From contig NZ_JALCZU010000008.1 in the NCBI RefSeq assembly GCF_023522835.1, forward strand, positions 1 to 64,000: 64,000 bases of DNA, read 5' to 3'. Below, piece after piece: positions 20,086-28,008 of this stretch. Source of the stretch: Oceanobacillus saliphilus (GTDB taxonomy: Bacteria; Bacillota; Bacilli; Bacillales; Amphibacillaceae). Position 1 is the first letter of the stretch, and every line of letters begins with the position of its first letter. A program made the position numbers and the translations under genes. The notes beneath the pieces are model-generated. The model made no database searches. It saw only the letters and a list, made by a program, of their open reading frames with translations, and had not been told where the DNA came from.

Positions 20086-20202
20086 CATTCCGCCGTCAAC
20101 TCGATGTGGTGCGTCAATAATAAATTTGTTTCGTCAGATGCAAGAGGAAAGATTTGAAGCTCTCACCGATGAAACATTATAAATTATTCAAATTATTTTG
20201 AA

Positions 20203-20233
20203 AAAAACCAGGGCGTTTCGCCCTGGTTTTTTT
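20203..20233 (+). terminator. strong rho-independent terminator
   Basis: AACCAGGGCG-TTT-CGCCCTGGTT, a perfect 10-bp stem with a 3-base loop, then T7. A-rich on the other side, so it may act both ways. There is no protein gene directly upstream, which implies a noncoding transcript. Confidence 0.8.
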
Positions 20234-20431
20234 CTTGTAAACAATAAATGTACGAATTATTGGCGAAAACGAATCATCTGATCCTATGAATCACAGAAAA
20301 AATTGGGGATCGCTAACATATAATCGTGCATTTATTTTTCAATGAATACGCATACTCTTGCCCCTGCTTGGTTCCTTTTAGGGAGGGGGATGTCCCTTGT
20401 CGCTAAACAAGTTCCTATTTTGGAATCATTT

Positions 20432-20515
20432 TTGCATGCACGCAAGTAATTTTTTATGTGAAAGCGCTCTCATTTACGAGCGAACGCATGTTTTGTTTTA
20501 CTTGCATGGATGCAA
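20432..20515. repeat. large imperfect inverted repeat
   Basis: TTGCATGCACGCAAGTAA (20,432-20,449) and TTACTTGCATGGATGCAA (20,498-20,515) match 16 of 18 positions as an inverted repeat with 48 bases between. Each arm is itself partly palindromic (TGCATGCA). The remainder of 20,236-21,420 shows no gene. Confidence 0.55.
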
Positions 20516-21435
20516 TTTTCGCCATATTGGTTCCTGCTTTGCCAGAAATGCCCCTCCAATGTCCCTGACTTTTCACAGCAAAAAGGAATGTGCAAATACT
20601 ATTACATCAATGGGTCACAGAGTTATATTCCTTTGTTCCTACTTTTTTTAATGAAAGACTATAATAAAATATTATATATATACACATGTCACGCATATAA
20701 AGTTTTCTAGAAAAAACAAGGAACTGAGGGACATTTTTCAAAATTCGAGAATATCCTTGCGCAATTTGCGGTTTTGGTGTTGAAAACTCCCACAAGCAAT
20801 TGTTAGGTTTTTCTTTGTGACCCTTCTTTTACCGTCAAATCGTCCTGAGAGGCTTTCTGTGCGTGTTTAGGATATTCACATGGGGATTTAACCAGCTGAT
20901 GCAAGAACGCCTTTATGGCCCCTTATTTGCATCCTGAAGCCTTGTCCCTGTCAGATAAGGTGTTTGCTGTCGATTGAGTTTGGCTAATCTTCGTAGCGTC
21001 ATTCAGCGTGCGAAGATACGCGCTACTGATTAGTGTCTGGAACATGCTCGCATACGGCGCGCAGTTTGGATGCTCGATGTGAATTAATAATATACTCGTA
21101 CTTTTTCGCTTGAGAGTGTCAGAAACATCATGTGCATGGACTCCTGTGACTTAGCTCCACAAGGTATTTCGGAGTTTTGCGTATACTGGAAAGTATTCCT
21201 GATGGGTGAAGCTGGCGCACACCGGTCCGTTTCCTGGGTAGGTGTGCGTACAAATATGTCTTTGGTGTGTGTACGAATAAAGCGTGAGCTTTGTGAACTA
21301 ACACACGGTTTAAGCAATTGATTTTTTGCCGGAACGGATGCGGGGATAACGATTTATCGCCGCAATAGTGAAGGAGCGATTTTGAAATAGAAAGCGACGA
21401 ATAGGAGCTTTTGATTGAGCACCCCGCAGGGGCAA

Positions 21436-21533
21436 GAATAGAGATGCGTAAGCATTTCTATTCGCAGTAAGGGGGACGGTCAGCTATGCTGACTGACAAA
21501 TGAGCGCAGCGAGGCTTGTCATACGTCCCCCTT
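21436..21533. ncRNA. structured region: two strong adjacent hairpins
   Basis: GAATAGA(G)ATGC-GTAA-GCAT(T)TCTATTC forms a long hairpin with a GNRA tetraloop (21,436-21,463). Next, AAGGGGGACG (21,469-21,478) pairs perfectly with CGTCCCCCTT (21,524-21,533), enclosing the hairpin GTCAGC-TAT-GCTGAC and a second helix. This has the appearance of an RNA multi-helix junction rather than coding DNA. Confidence 0.55.
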
Positions 21534-21994
21534 ATGCTCTTTCCCCTACCGCATACCGATACCACGCCGCAAATACCGAACAGCCTCCGAACCACCGGCG
21601 CGACAGGCGGTGCGATACTTCGGGGCGGTACTCCATCCGAATACGCCGCGTATTCCACCCCCGATAAACCGCGCCACATCAACAATCAGCAAATATGCCA
21701 GGTACGCTCAACATAAAAAGGCGTATGACGACATATTCGGCCTATTCCGGCACGATTTCCGTCCCGATTGCGGTAGCTGAGGGAAGGATTTCGTGCAGAG
21801 CTGCGGCGCGGGATTTCGCCGGGATAGACAGCCACATATAGATGAGGGAGGAAGGGGAGCTGTTCAAAAAAGGGTGTAGGGGAAGGTGTCAAAAAATAAG
21901 GTTTGGAGAAAAGAGCAGCGGACCGAACGGGAAGCGGATCGTCAGGGAAAAGGTCTTCTCAGGAGATCCACACGGCTTCAAACAGCGTGGACGA

Positions 21995-22092
21995 CGCGAG
22001 GCGCTTGTATGCCGAAAAATGGTGCTCTGTACACACAACGTGTGAGCTAAAAAAGTCAGGAAAAAGCACCGAGCGGAGGAAGGCTCCACGCT
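21995..22092. ncRNA. structured repeat module 1 (divergent copy)
   Basis: Shares GCTT (22,003-22,006) pairing with AAGC (22,064-22,067), the AGTCAGGAAAAA block and CACCG with the four modules downstream. It differs by a longer internal hairpin (CACA/TGTG) and a divergent 3' end. Confidence 0.5.
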
Positions 22093-22136
22093 GTTTGTAA
22101 GAGGTGCCTTTTAGGGATTTTCGAGGGGGAAGGAGG

Positions 22137-22200
22137 GAGCGGTTATATGAGCGATAGCGAGCGAGTCAGGAAAGACCACCGACCGACGCGGGACCCGCTC
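22137..22200. ncRNA. structured repeat module 2
   Basis: Outer helix GAGCG/CGCTC, second helix GGTT/GACC, tetraloop hairpin GC-GATA-GC, conserved GAGTCAGGAAA and CCACCG, and a GGGACC strand before the closing helix. The helices are supported by compensatory changes in the sister copies. Confidence 0.6.
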
Positions 22201-22282
22201 GAAAAACGCCAGTTTGCTGTCCAGAGAAGGCTTTTGAACTTCAAGAGAGTTAAGTTTAAGGGTATTCCGAACGGGCTTCTGA

Positions 22283-22348
22283 GAGCGGTTATATGAGCGT
22301 TAGCGAAAGAGTCAGGAAAAACCACCGATCAGAAGGAGGGACCCGCTA
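22283..22348. ncRNA. structured repeat module 3
   Basis: Outer helix AGCG/CGCT, second helix GGTT/AACC (perfect), hairpin GC-GTTA-GC, GAGTCAGGAAA, CCACCG and GGGACC. It lies about 146 bases after module 2. Confidence 0.6.
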
Positions 22349-22400
22349 GGAATGCACTTGATTCAATAGCTTTTTGCGTGAATTCTGGTCGTGAAGACCG

Positions 22401-22466
22401 GGGCGCTTATACGACGCGAAAGCGGAGAAAGTCAGGATTAAGCACCAACGGTCGCGGGACCCGCCC
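22401..22466. ncRNA. structured repeat module 4
   Basis: Outer helix GGGCG/CGCCC (A:U of module 2 changed to G:C), second helix GCTT/AAGC (G:C changed to C:G), hairpin CGC-GAAA-GCG, AAGTCAGGA, CACC and GGGACC. The double changes keep both helices intact. Confidence 0.6.
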
Positions 22467-22559
22467 AGAATGCGCGCGGTGTACTTTAAATGCTGTCAGA
22501 ATAAGGGTTTTGACCTTCGATAAAGGTATTTCTAGGGGCATTTCGGAGCGGGAAGCCTG

Positions 22560-22636
22560 GGGCGGTTATACGAAGCGTATGCTGAGAGAGTCAAGAAGTA
22601 CCACCGCCCCGGGTTCAATAAAGGCGGGACCCGCTC
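22560..22636. ncRNA. structured repeat module 5
   Basis: Outer helix GGGCG/CGCTC (one G:U pair), second helix GGTT/TACC (three pairs), hairpin AGC-GTAT-GCT, GAGTCAAGAA, CCACCG and GGGACC. It carries a 10-base longer 3' arm. Confidence 0.55.
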
Positions 22637-22730
22637 TGTAAATGGCTCCTGTTTTCTCTCCGGGATGTTGCCAGTAAAGGGTTTTAGGGGTACTTAATCT
22701 AGTAGTTCCAAAAGAAAAGGATCTGCTGAC

Positions 22731-22771
22731 CAAAAAAAATAGACCGTCCTCCTGGTTTGGGATAACGGTCC
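22731..22771 (-). terminator. leftward rho-independent terminator
   Basis: Read on the minus strand, GACCGT...ACGGTC forms a stem followed by TATTTTTTTTGG. It would stop a leftward transcript coming from 22,772-23,030, although no protein gene lies there. Confidence 0.65.
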
Positions 22772-23030
22772 GGTGTTTCGTGTGTAAGATTTTCACATGG
22801 CGTGATCACGAGATGTTCACGAGATACGTATGAGATTCATACAGTATACGCATGGGGTATGCATGCCGTGTGATAGTTCAGAAATCGACTGGTATGTGCA
22901 TTAAATGACATATAGCACCCGCACCGCGTTGTAACTTATGCGATACACTATGCGCATGAAGTTCACATGGCGTGCACACGAAATACACACGAGTTAAGCA
23001 TAGGATGAACATGACGTATGCGAGTTGTCA
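22772..23030. other. noncoding stretch rich in alternating purine-pyrimidine
   Basis: No gene. The sequence is full of short motifs such as CACATGGCGTG, CACGAGAT, TACGCATG and ATGCATGC, in direct and inverted copies (CACATGGCGTG at about 22,796 and 22,967). It lies between two leftward terminators, so a leftward noncoding RNA or a protein-binding region is possible. Confidence 0.4.
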
Positions 23031-23060
23031 ATAAAAAACCGATAGCGCTTAGGCTATCGG
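23031..23060 (-). terminator. leftward terminator of the first MazE-tail gene
   Basis: CCGATAGC and GCTATCGG form a perfect 8-bp stem; on the minus strand it is followed by TTTTTTA. It lies 30 bases beyond the stop of the small gene at 23,090-23,221. Confidence 0.85.
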
Positions 23061-23089
23061 CTCGGTGTTTATCAAAACATGTAGAGGTA

Positions 23090-23221
23090 TTACCAGATTT
23101 CTTTCCCTTCTGGCTTACCCCAATCAATTTCTTCGTGACGATTTTCTTCTGTGACCCCTGCTAGTAGTTCTTCCAATGTTGGATCTTTTGGATCTTGTTT
23201 TGGGTCTTGAGAAGTTGGCAT
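23090..23221 (-). CDS. stand-alone MazE C-terminal tail protein (copy 1)
   Basis: A 43-aa protein with its own Shine-Dalgarno (AAGGGGTGAG, 6-7 bases before ATG) and terminator. After MPTSQDPKQDPKDP it reads LEELLAGVTEEN, then HEEIDWGKPEGKEIW. This matches the last 25-30 residues of E. coli-type MazE ([21 protein letters not shown] region), the part that wraps around and inhibits the MazF ribonuclease. The DNA-binding/dimerisation domain of MazE is missing and no mazF gene is near. I infer a peptide inhibitor of MazF-type toxins. A sister copy lies at 26,635. Confidence 0.75.
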   Translation of the reverse strand: MPTSQDPKQDPKDPTLEELLAGVTEENRHEEIDWGKPEGKEIW

Positions 23222-23850
23222 GCGACTCACCCCTTTTGATGTATGTTATCACATTTCGTAATCCCGCACCGTATTTTCAGGTAAGTGTCTTTTCATATAG
23301 GTGTTTAATATACCCAGTCTCACTAAACCCCGAGACGCCATCTCCATCCAGAACCAGTCACCAATACGAACAAATACGTGTTCCGAATGAAGTTGCTAAG
23401 GTGTTTTTACGATCTGATAAGTACGGACGTTGTCTGCGCCAAACCATAACTTAAAGGCTTGCGAGGAATTCGCCAAGGTTATTCGTACCGACGGGATACA
23501 CGTCTGACGCGAAGATTTGCGCGCCGGTGTCGGTATCACGGCAGTCAAAATGGTTTCCTCTCTGCTTTTTAATTTTTATGCTCGATTCGAATTTTGTTTC
23601 TGGTGCTTACAACGTCGTAAACAGCGATATCAGAACAGGATGCGGCGGGTTATACACAAAGTGTTTGATTTCACGGACCTAGGTAATTTTAAAAACATCT
23701 ATCTCATCTTTCATAGATTGAGAGATTTGTCAAGAAATTTTGTTAAACATTTCGTGTTTCCATGTGAACAAATGTTCTTGGAGAGCTATTGATAACAGTT
23801 AATCTAGTAGTTTATCATTGTATAACAAAGAAAAAAAGGAGGTTAGAGAC
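23222..23850. other. stretch without a convincing gene
   Basis: Open frames here (for example 23,517-23,792) lack ribosome-binding sites and protein-like composition. Around 23,460-23,540 the sequence turns GC-rich with repeated CGCG-containing motifs. It is probably noncoding or decayed. Confidence 0.4.
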
Positions 23851-24039
23851 ATGTCGAAAGGTAGAGTTTTTTCAGGTGTTCGTATAAAGGAAGAAAATGC
23901 AGTTAAAATCGATGAAATAATAGGACATTTTCAAGGACAGATATCACTTGGAAGTGTACACAAACAAGACGTTATGGATTTGGCAATTGAAAAACTTCAT
24001 GAGGAAATCTTTCCGGGCAGCGTTATCACTCGAGCGTAG
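23851..24039 (+). CDS. small ribbon-helix-helix-like regulator
   Basis: A 62-aa protein; AAAGGAGGT lies 8 bases before the ATG, an ideal start. A short strand (RVFSGVRIKEENAVKIDEII) is followed by a helix-turn-helix pair (SVHKQDVMDLAIEKLHEE), which resembles CopG/Arc-type plasmid repressors, but the match is weak. It lies upstream of the primase gene and may control it. Confidence 0.55.
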   Translation: MSKGRVFSGVRIKEENAVKIDEIIGHFQGQISLGSVHKQDVMDLAIEKLHEEIFPGSVITRA

Positions 24040-24264
24040 CCATAATAAAAACCAAGCGAAACACCTCGATGTTTTTTTCAGGTGTAGCTCAGCGAGAAAG
24101 ACTGAAAGAAATGAAATAGAGGCAAAAAAATAGCCCTCGATGCGACATTCGCAACAGGAGCTAGACACAGATTTTAAGTTGCTGACCGGTCCAGGGTCAG
24201 AACTACTTTGCTTTGAGTTGTACAAAGACATATCACCCAAAAATATAAGAGAGGTGCATGCCAT

Positions 24265-26127
24265 ATGATCGATACAAAAGTAGTATCTACTACTAATAAT
24301 ACCACTAACTCTGAAAAAATCAAGGATCAAGGGGTTATACACAACGAAGAATTCGAAATTATATTAAACAACTACGTGGATAACGCTATACCTGTGAGTG
24401 ATAGTGATGCTGGCGGGAGCGGCGGGAACAATGGAGGGGGCACAACAGATAGTAGCGATGATGGAGATCCGCCTGACAGGCGCGTAAGCGTGCCTGACGA
24501 CATTTATGTTCCGAAGTATCTGGCAGATTTCCTGAACGGTTTATCCTTGCCTAACTTAATTGATAAAAAATATCTGTTAGAAGTCGGAGAAGGCGCGCTA
24601 ACAAGCAAGATTGCTGAAGTGGAAGAACACAATCTGGTATGCGCGGCGCAACTGAGAAAACGCGTGCCGACTAAATTAGAGTTTGATGACGTGGCGATTA
24701 TCATGATGTCTATCTTCAAATTTAAAAACATTCAGATGACGGACCGTGAGGAGGATACGTTGCTGGCTATGTTTGACGGTAACGCAACCTCACCAAAAAA
24801 AGGGGCATATAATTCGAGTCGTGCTCACTTTTACAAACTCATGGAGCGGCTGGCGCCTAAATTTGATCAACGCGAAATGGATAAAGTGATCGATAAGATC
24901 GGGCGGGCAGTACCGACAGTCGAGCAGACGAAGGAACGCCACTTGTTCGCGGTAAACAATGGGATCTACAATCAGAGAAAGAAGCAGCTCATGCCGTTTC
25001 ATTCTAAATATGTGTATCTCACAAAGATTCCTGTGGATTATAAGCCACACCCAATTAACCGTGTTTTGACAGCGCCGGACGGGTACCGGTGGGACGTGGA
25101 TTCATGGATGAGGGATATTATGGACAATGACGCAGACTCGATAACGTTAATGTGGCAGGTTATTGCGGATTGCCTACAGCCTAACCACTCACGTCACAAG
25201 AGTATATGGTTCTATTCGGAAAAAGGAAACAACGGGAAAGGGACTGTCGGTCAGCTAATTAAGAACCTATTAGGTAAAGGGAATTACGCGTCGCTTTCCG
25301 TTGCGGACTTTAAACATGAATTTTTGAAGCAAACTTTGCTGAATGTTGCTGCGAATATTGCAGATGAAAACGATGTGGATGTGCATATTGATAGCGTTAA
25401 GGACTACAAGGCGTCAATCACAGGTGATGATATCAACATTAATATAAAAAACAAGGCGCCATTACGTATCCAATTTAACGGGACAAACATCCAGATGATG
25501 AATGGTCTACCGAAGACCAAGGATAAGTCCGAGTCGTTTTACCGCAGGATTATCCCTGTACCGTTTATGAAGTCGTTCACGAACAATGGGGAGCGGAAAT
25601 ATATCAAGAGTGACTATATTAACCGTCAAGAAGTATTGGAGTACGTGTTACACAAGGCTTTAAACATGGACTTTGACGAGTTTATTATGCCAGCACGTTC
25701 GGCAACACTGCTTGATCAGTACCGTGAGCGGAACAATTCTGTGTTAGATTTTTGGAACGAACATAAAGACGAGTTTGTTTGGGATCTGTTACCGACGCAG
25801 TTTTTGTACGACTTGTATCTCAAATGGATTATGAAGAACAACCCGAGCGCGGGGCCGATATCTAAAACTAAATTGTCGGAGCAATTACGGAGCGTGATTA
25901 GCTCGCAAGGTGATCCGTGGGGGGATGAAACACAAAGTAAATCCGGGGTACGGTCAAACGGGAAAATGGATGACGATGAACCGTTGATTAGTCAGTACGG
26001 GTTGGATAGGGTAGAGCATAATGGACAACCGACAGATTGGATGAGCCCTACATACAACGGCTCTCAATCACAGAAAAAAAGGGAATTCCCTAGAAAAACA
26101 AAATACCGGGGGTTCATCAGAATCTAA
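24265..26127 (+). CDS. D5/P4-type primase-helicase (Rep) of a satellite or plasmid
   Basis: A 620-aa protein with a Gly/Asp-rich low-complexity linker at residues about 48-75, a D5_N-like region (residues about 210-310) and an SF3-type helicase with Walker A SEKGNNGKGT (residues about 317-326), then NVAANIADEND (Walker B area) and PLRIQFNGTNIQMMNGLPK (sensor/motif C). Such proteins start replication of phage satellites and plasmids by binding the origin and unwinding it. I see no clear N-terminal primase domain. It starts at ATG 24,265 after AGAGAGGTG. An iteron array follows the stop directly, the classical placement of its origin. Confidence 0.82.
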   Translation: MIDTKVVSTTNNTTNSEKIKDQGVIHNEEFEIILNNYVDNAIPVSDSDAGGSGGNNGGGTTDSSDDGDPPDRRVSVPDDIYVPKYLADFLNGLSLPNLIDKKYLLEVGEGALTSKIAEVEEHNLVCAAQLRKRVPTKLEFDDVAIIMMSIFKFKNIQMTDREEDTLLAMFDGNATSPKKGAYNSSRAHFYKLMERLAPKFDQREMDKVIDKIGRAVPTVEQTKERHLFAVNNGIYNQRKKQLMPFHSKYVYLTKIPVDYKPHPINRVLTAPDGYRWDVDSWMRDIMDNDADSITLMWQVIADCLQPNHSRHKSIWFYSEKGNNGKGTVGQLIKNLLGKGNYASLSVADFKHEFLKQTLLNVAANIADENDVDVHIDSVKDYKASITGDDININIKNKAPLRIQFNGTNIQMMNGLPKTKDKSESFYRRIIPVPFMKSFTNNGERKYIKSDYINRQEVLEYVLHKALNMDFDEFIMPARSATLLDQYRERNNSVLDFWNEHKDEFVWDLLPTQFLYDLYLKWIMKNNPSAGPISKTKLSEQLRSVISSQGDPWGDETQSKSGVRSNGKMDDDEPLISQYGLDRVEHNGQPTDWMSPTYNGSQSQKKREFPRKTKYRGFIRI

Positions 26128-26134
26128 AAAATTT

Positions 26135-26466
26135 GTACCATTAATGTACCACTACGGAGCATTTCTGTACCACTAAAAGTCGATTTGTACCACTTCTAAA
26201 TGGTACAAAACAGGAAAAGTGACAGAATCGCTCCGGGAGTCACAGGGAAAAGGAGGGGGGTTGTACCACTAAAGCATCCAATGTACCGCAAATGTACCAG
26301 CCTATTTTCAAAAAGTGGTACAGCCTAAACGTAATCATATCAAGGGTTACAGTGTTTTGTACCACTTGTACCACTTATTTTATACTAATTAGATATAAGA
26401 AAAGAAAATAGTATATATATAAATACAAAAGAATAAGTAGTTTCTTAGTGGTACAAGTGGTACATT
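26135..26466. other. iteron-type replication origin downstream of the primase
   Basis: About twelve copies of GTACCAC or its complement GTGGTAC. The left block has copies at 26,135, 26,146, 26,167, 26,187, 26,202 (inverted), 26,263, 26,283, 26,294, 26,315 (inverted), 26,359 and 26,368. A 73-bp AT-rich stretch (26,375-26,447) follows, then two inverted copies at 26,448 and 26,457. Iterons flanking an AT-rich unwinding region, directly behind a rep gene, is the architecture of SaPI/PICI origins. Confidence 0.75.
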
Positions 26467-26634
26467 TGCTTTTATGAAGAAGAATTTCCTTATTTCGGAC
26501 GACCCCCTTGTATACGATAACTGAATTTTTTCTGTGGGATTGTGCAAGCTTCGATTGAATGCATATGGCAAAGCGGTTTATTCGGCATGCCGATTTTCAC
26601 AATGATCCTATGGAGGTATCACACATAAGTATTA

Positions 26635-26757
26635 TTACCAGATTTCGTCCCCTTCTGGCTTGCCCCAATCAGTTTCTTCGTGCTGATTTTCTTCTGTGAC
26701 TCCCGCCATTAATTCTTCTAATGTTGGGTCTTTCGGATTTTGGGCAGTTGTGGACAT
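26635..26757 (-). CDS. stand-alone MazE C-terminal tail protein (copy 2)
   Basis: A 40-aa paralogue of the protein at 23,090: after MSTTAQNPKDPT it reads LEELMAGVTEENQHEETDW and ends GKPEGDEIW. An AAAGGAG lies 8 bases before the ATG. It shares about 80% of residues with copy 1 across the tail, and the conserved positions (E, N, H, D-W-G, P, E-x-W) are those of the MazF-contacting segment of MazE. The AbrB-like N-terminal domain is absent. The two copies flank the primase/origin module. Confidence 0.75.
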   Translation of the reverse strand: MSTTAQNPKDPTLEELMAGVTEENQHEETDWGKPEGDEIW

Positions 26758-27179
26758 ATGATTCACTCCTTTATTGTCTTTTTATTATTCTATGCTATGT
26801 CACTGCACAATAGGAACAGCATACATATCATCTTCTTTATCGAATATTTCAGCTATTTCCCATATGCAATTAACGCAACTCACGTCATCGATGATTCTTA
26901 ATCTTTCTTTTGCATAATGATTACTCTCCTGGGTTTATTATAACACCTTTATATTACTTATCGGTCGTAAAGCAACGTGGATTGTAATCGCATCCGTTAG
27001 TGTAAAAACCTATATTTCATTTGAGCATGGTGTGGGACACTTGAATGGTATATATTGCTAGTTTTGTTAGTATTTTTAAATCCAAAATAATGTGTTAATG
27101 TGTACATTCGGGATCGTTTATATAGTATGATTAAAATTTCAACATATATTTAAACTTTGTTAAAAAGGAGTTTCAATTA
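26758..27179. other. intergenic stretch without an intact gene
   Basis: A minus-strand frame (ERLRIIDDVSCVNCIWEIAE ... MYAVPIVQ, about 26,803-26,915) looks protein-like but has a stop upstream and no start codon, so it is probably a remnant. The rest appears noncoding. Confidence 0.4.
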
Positions 27180-27701
27180 ATGAAAAAGCAATTCACAACT
27201 CAGATTCTATACTCAAAAAACGTTTCATGGCTTACTGAAATATATAAAAAATGTTTAAAACTAGATTTTGACTTAATGGACGACCTCAGTGACTGTACCG
27301 GGGGCGATATTGCATCAATACATACCACAGATGAATTTAGTGAAGGATATGAACTTTTATTAAAAGCAGCAGTGTGTGAATTAGGTGGACATGCAGGACA
27401 TTATCATTTACTTCTTCAAACAGCTTTCGTTTCTGAACTAGTTGAAGGACAAATTAGTAGTGCCGAGTTTATTACAGAAATTCGTAAAATCATAATAGAT
27501 AATGACAAAGAAGGGACAGATACGAGCATTATATCTTGTGGTGAAGCTGTTAGAAAGGCAAAAGAAGACATAACTATTTTCAAGGTTTCTATGTCTCGTC
27601 ATCTGACAGAAATAACAGGTAGTAAGGAACCTATCCCCTTTTATAGATGCGATTATATATTGTTAGAATTAGATAATTACATCGTTAGGTTTCTAAAGTA
27701 A
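27180..27701 (+). CDS. protein of unknown function
   Basis: A 173-aa soluble, probably all-helical protein that starts MKKQFTTQILYSKNVSWLTE and contains GGHAGHYHLLLQTAFVSELV in the middle. AAAAAGGAG precedes the ATG at good spacing, and codon use is native-like. I recall DUF-type Bacillus proteins of this look but cannot name one with confidence. It stands alone between the origin module and the methyltransferase cassette. Confidence 0.7.
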   Translation: MKKQFTTQILYSKNVSWLTEIYKKCLKLDFDLMDDLSDCTGGDIASIHTTDEFSEGYELLLKAAVCELGGHAGHYHLLLQTAFVSELVEGQISSAEFITEIRKIIIDNDKEGTDTSIISCGEAVRKAKEDITIFKVSMSRHLTEITGSKEPIPFYRCDYILLELDNYIVRFLK

Positions 27702-27929
27702 TGAATTATTAAGTTGAAAACCAGGCATATCTTGCAACTAAAAGGATCACTATCTATGAAAATCTGGTGTAATGTTATGCAAATACCCACTGGCTTAGTT
27801 ACAATTTGACTATTTTGCATAAGATATTTCAGTTCTTTTTTACATAGAAATCGATATTGTATTTAGAATAAAGTGAGTCAATTGCCCTGTCAATTTAGAG
27901 AAAGTTTCGTGTTTGAATTTGTACAAAAA

Positions 27930-27960
27930 GAACCTCTATTAAGAGGTTCAAGTCAATTTT
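27930..27960 (-). terminator. leftward terminator of the methyltransferase unit
   Basis: GAACCTC-TATTAA-GAGGTTC stem, followed on the minus strand by CTTTTTGT. It lies downstream of the methyltransferase gene. Confidence 0.6.
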
Positions 27961-27962
27961 CT

Positions 27963-28008
27963 TATTAAAGTAAAGCACCATATAGTTTAAGTACGTTTCT
28001 TCACAAAC
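27963..28008 (-). repeat. cassette-flanking palindromic repeat, 3' type (copy 3)
   Basis: On the minus strand: TTTGTGAAGAAA, ACTTAAACTATAT, GGTGC, TTTACTTTAATAAG. It is nearly the same as copy 1 except for the GGTGC core. It touches the stop codon of the methyltransferase. Confidence 0.7.

Larger units (their letters stand above)
18946..20195. other. AT-rich noncoding stretch
   Basis: No gene with a credible start and codon use. It holds two repeat groups (listed separately) and a small hairpin GGGAACCC/GGGTTCC near 19,803-19,825. Short open frames here lack ribosome-binding sites. Confidence 0.5.

Noticed and set aside
21436-22636. Structured modules as hammerhead, twister, SRP or RNase P RNA
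   Set aside because: The conserved blocks (GTCAGGAAA, CACCG, GGGACC) do not fit the catalytic cores or signature loops that I remember for these RNAs.
21458-22796. Several 60-90 codon frames on both strands
   Set aside because: They overlap the strong hairpins and covarying modules, have biased composition and no ribosome-binding sites.
23517-23792. 91-codon frame
   Set aside because: No Shine-Dalgarno site and no recognisable protein pattern.
26135-26466. Repeat array considered as CRISPR
   Set aside because: The unit is only 7 bases, spacing is irregular, orientation varies and no cas genes are present; an iteron origin explains it better.
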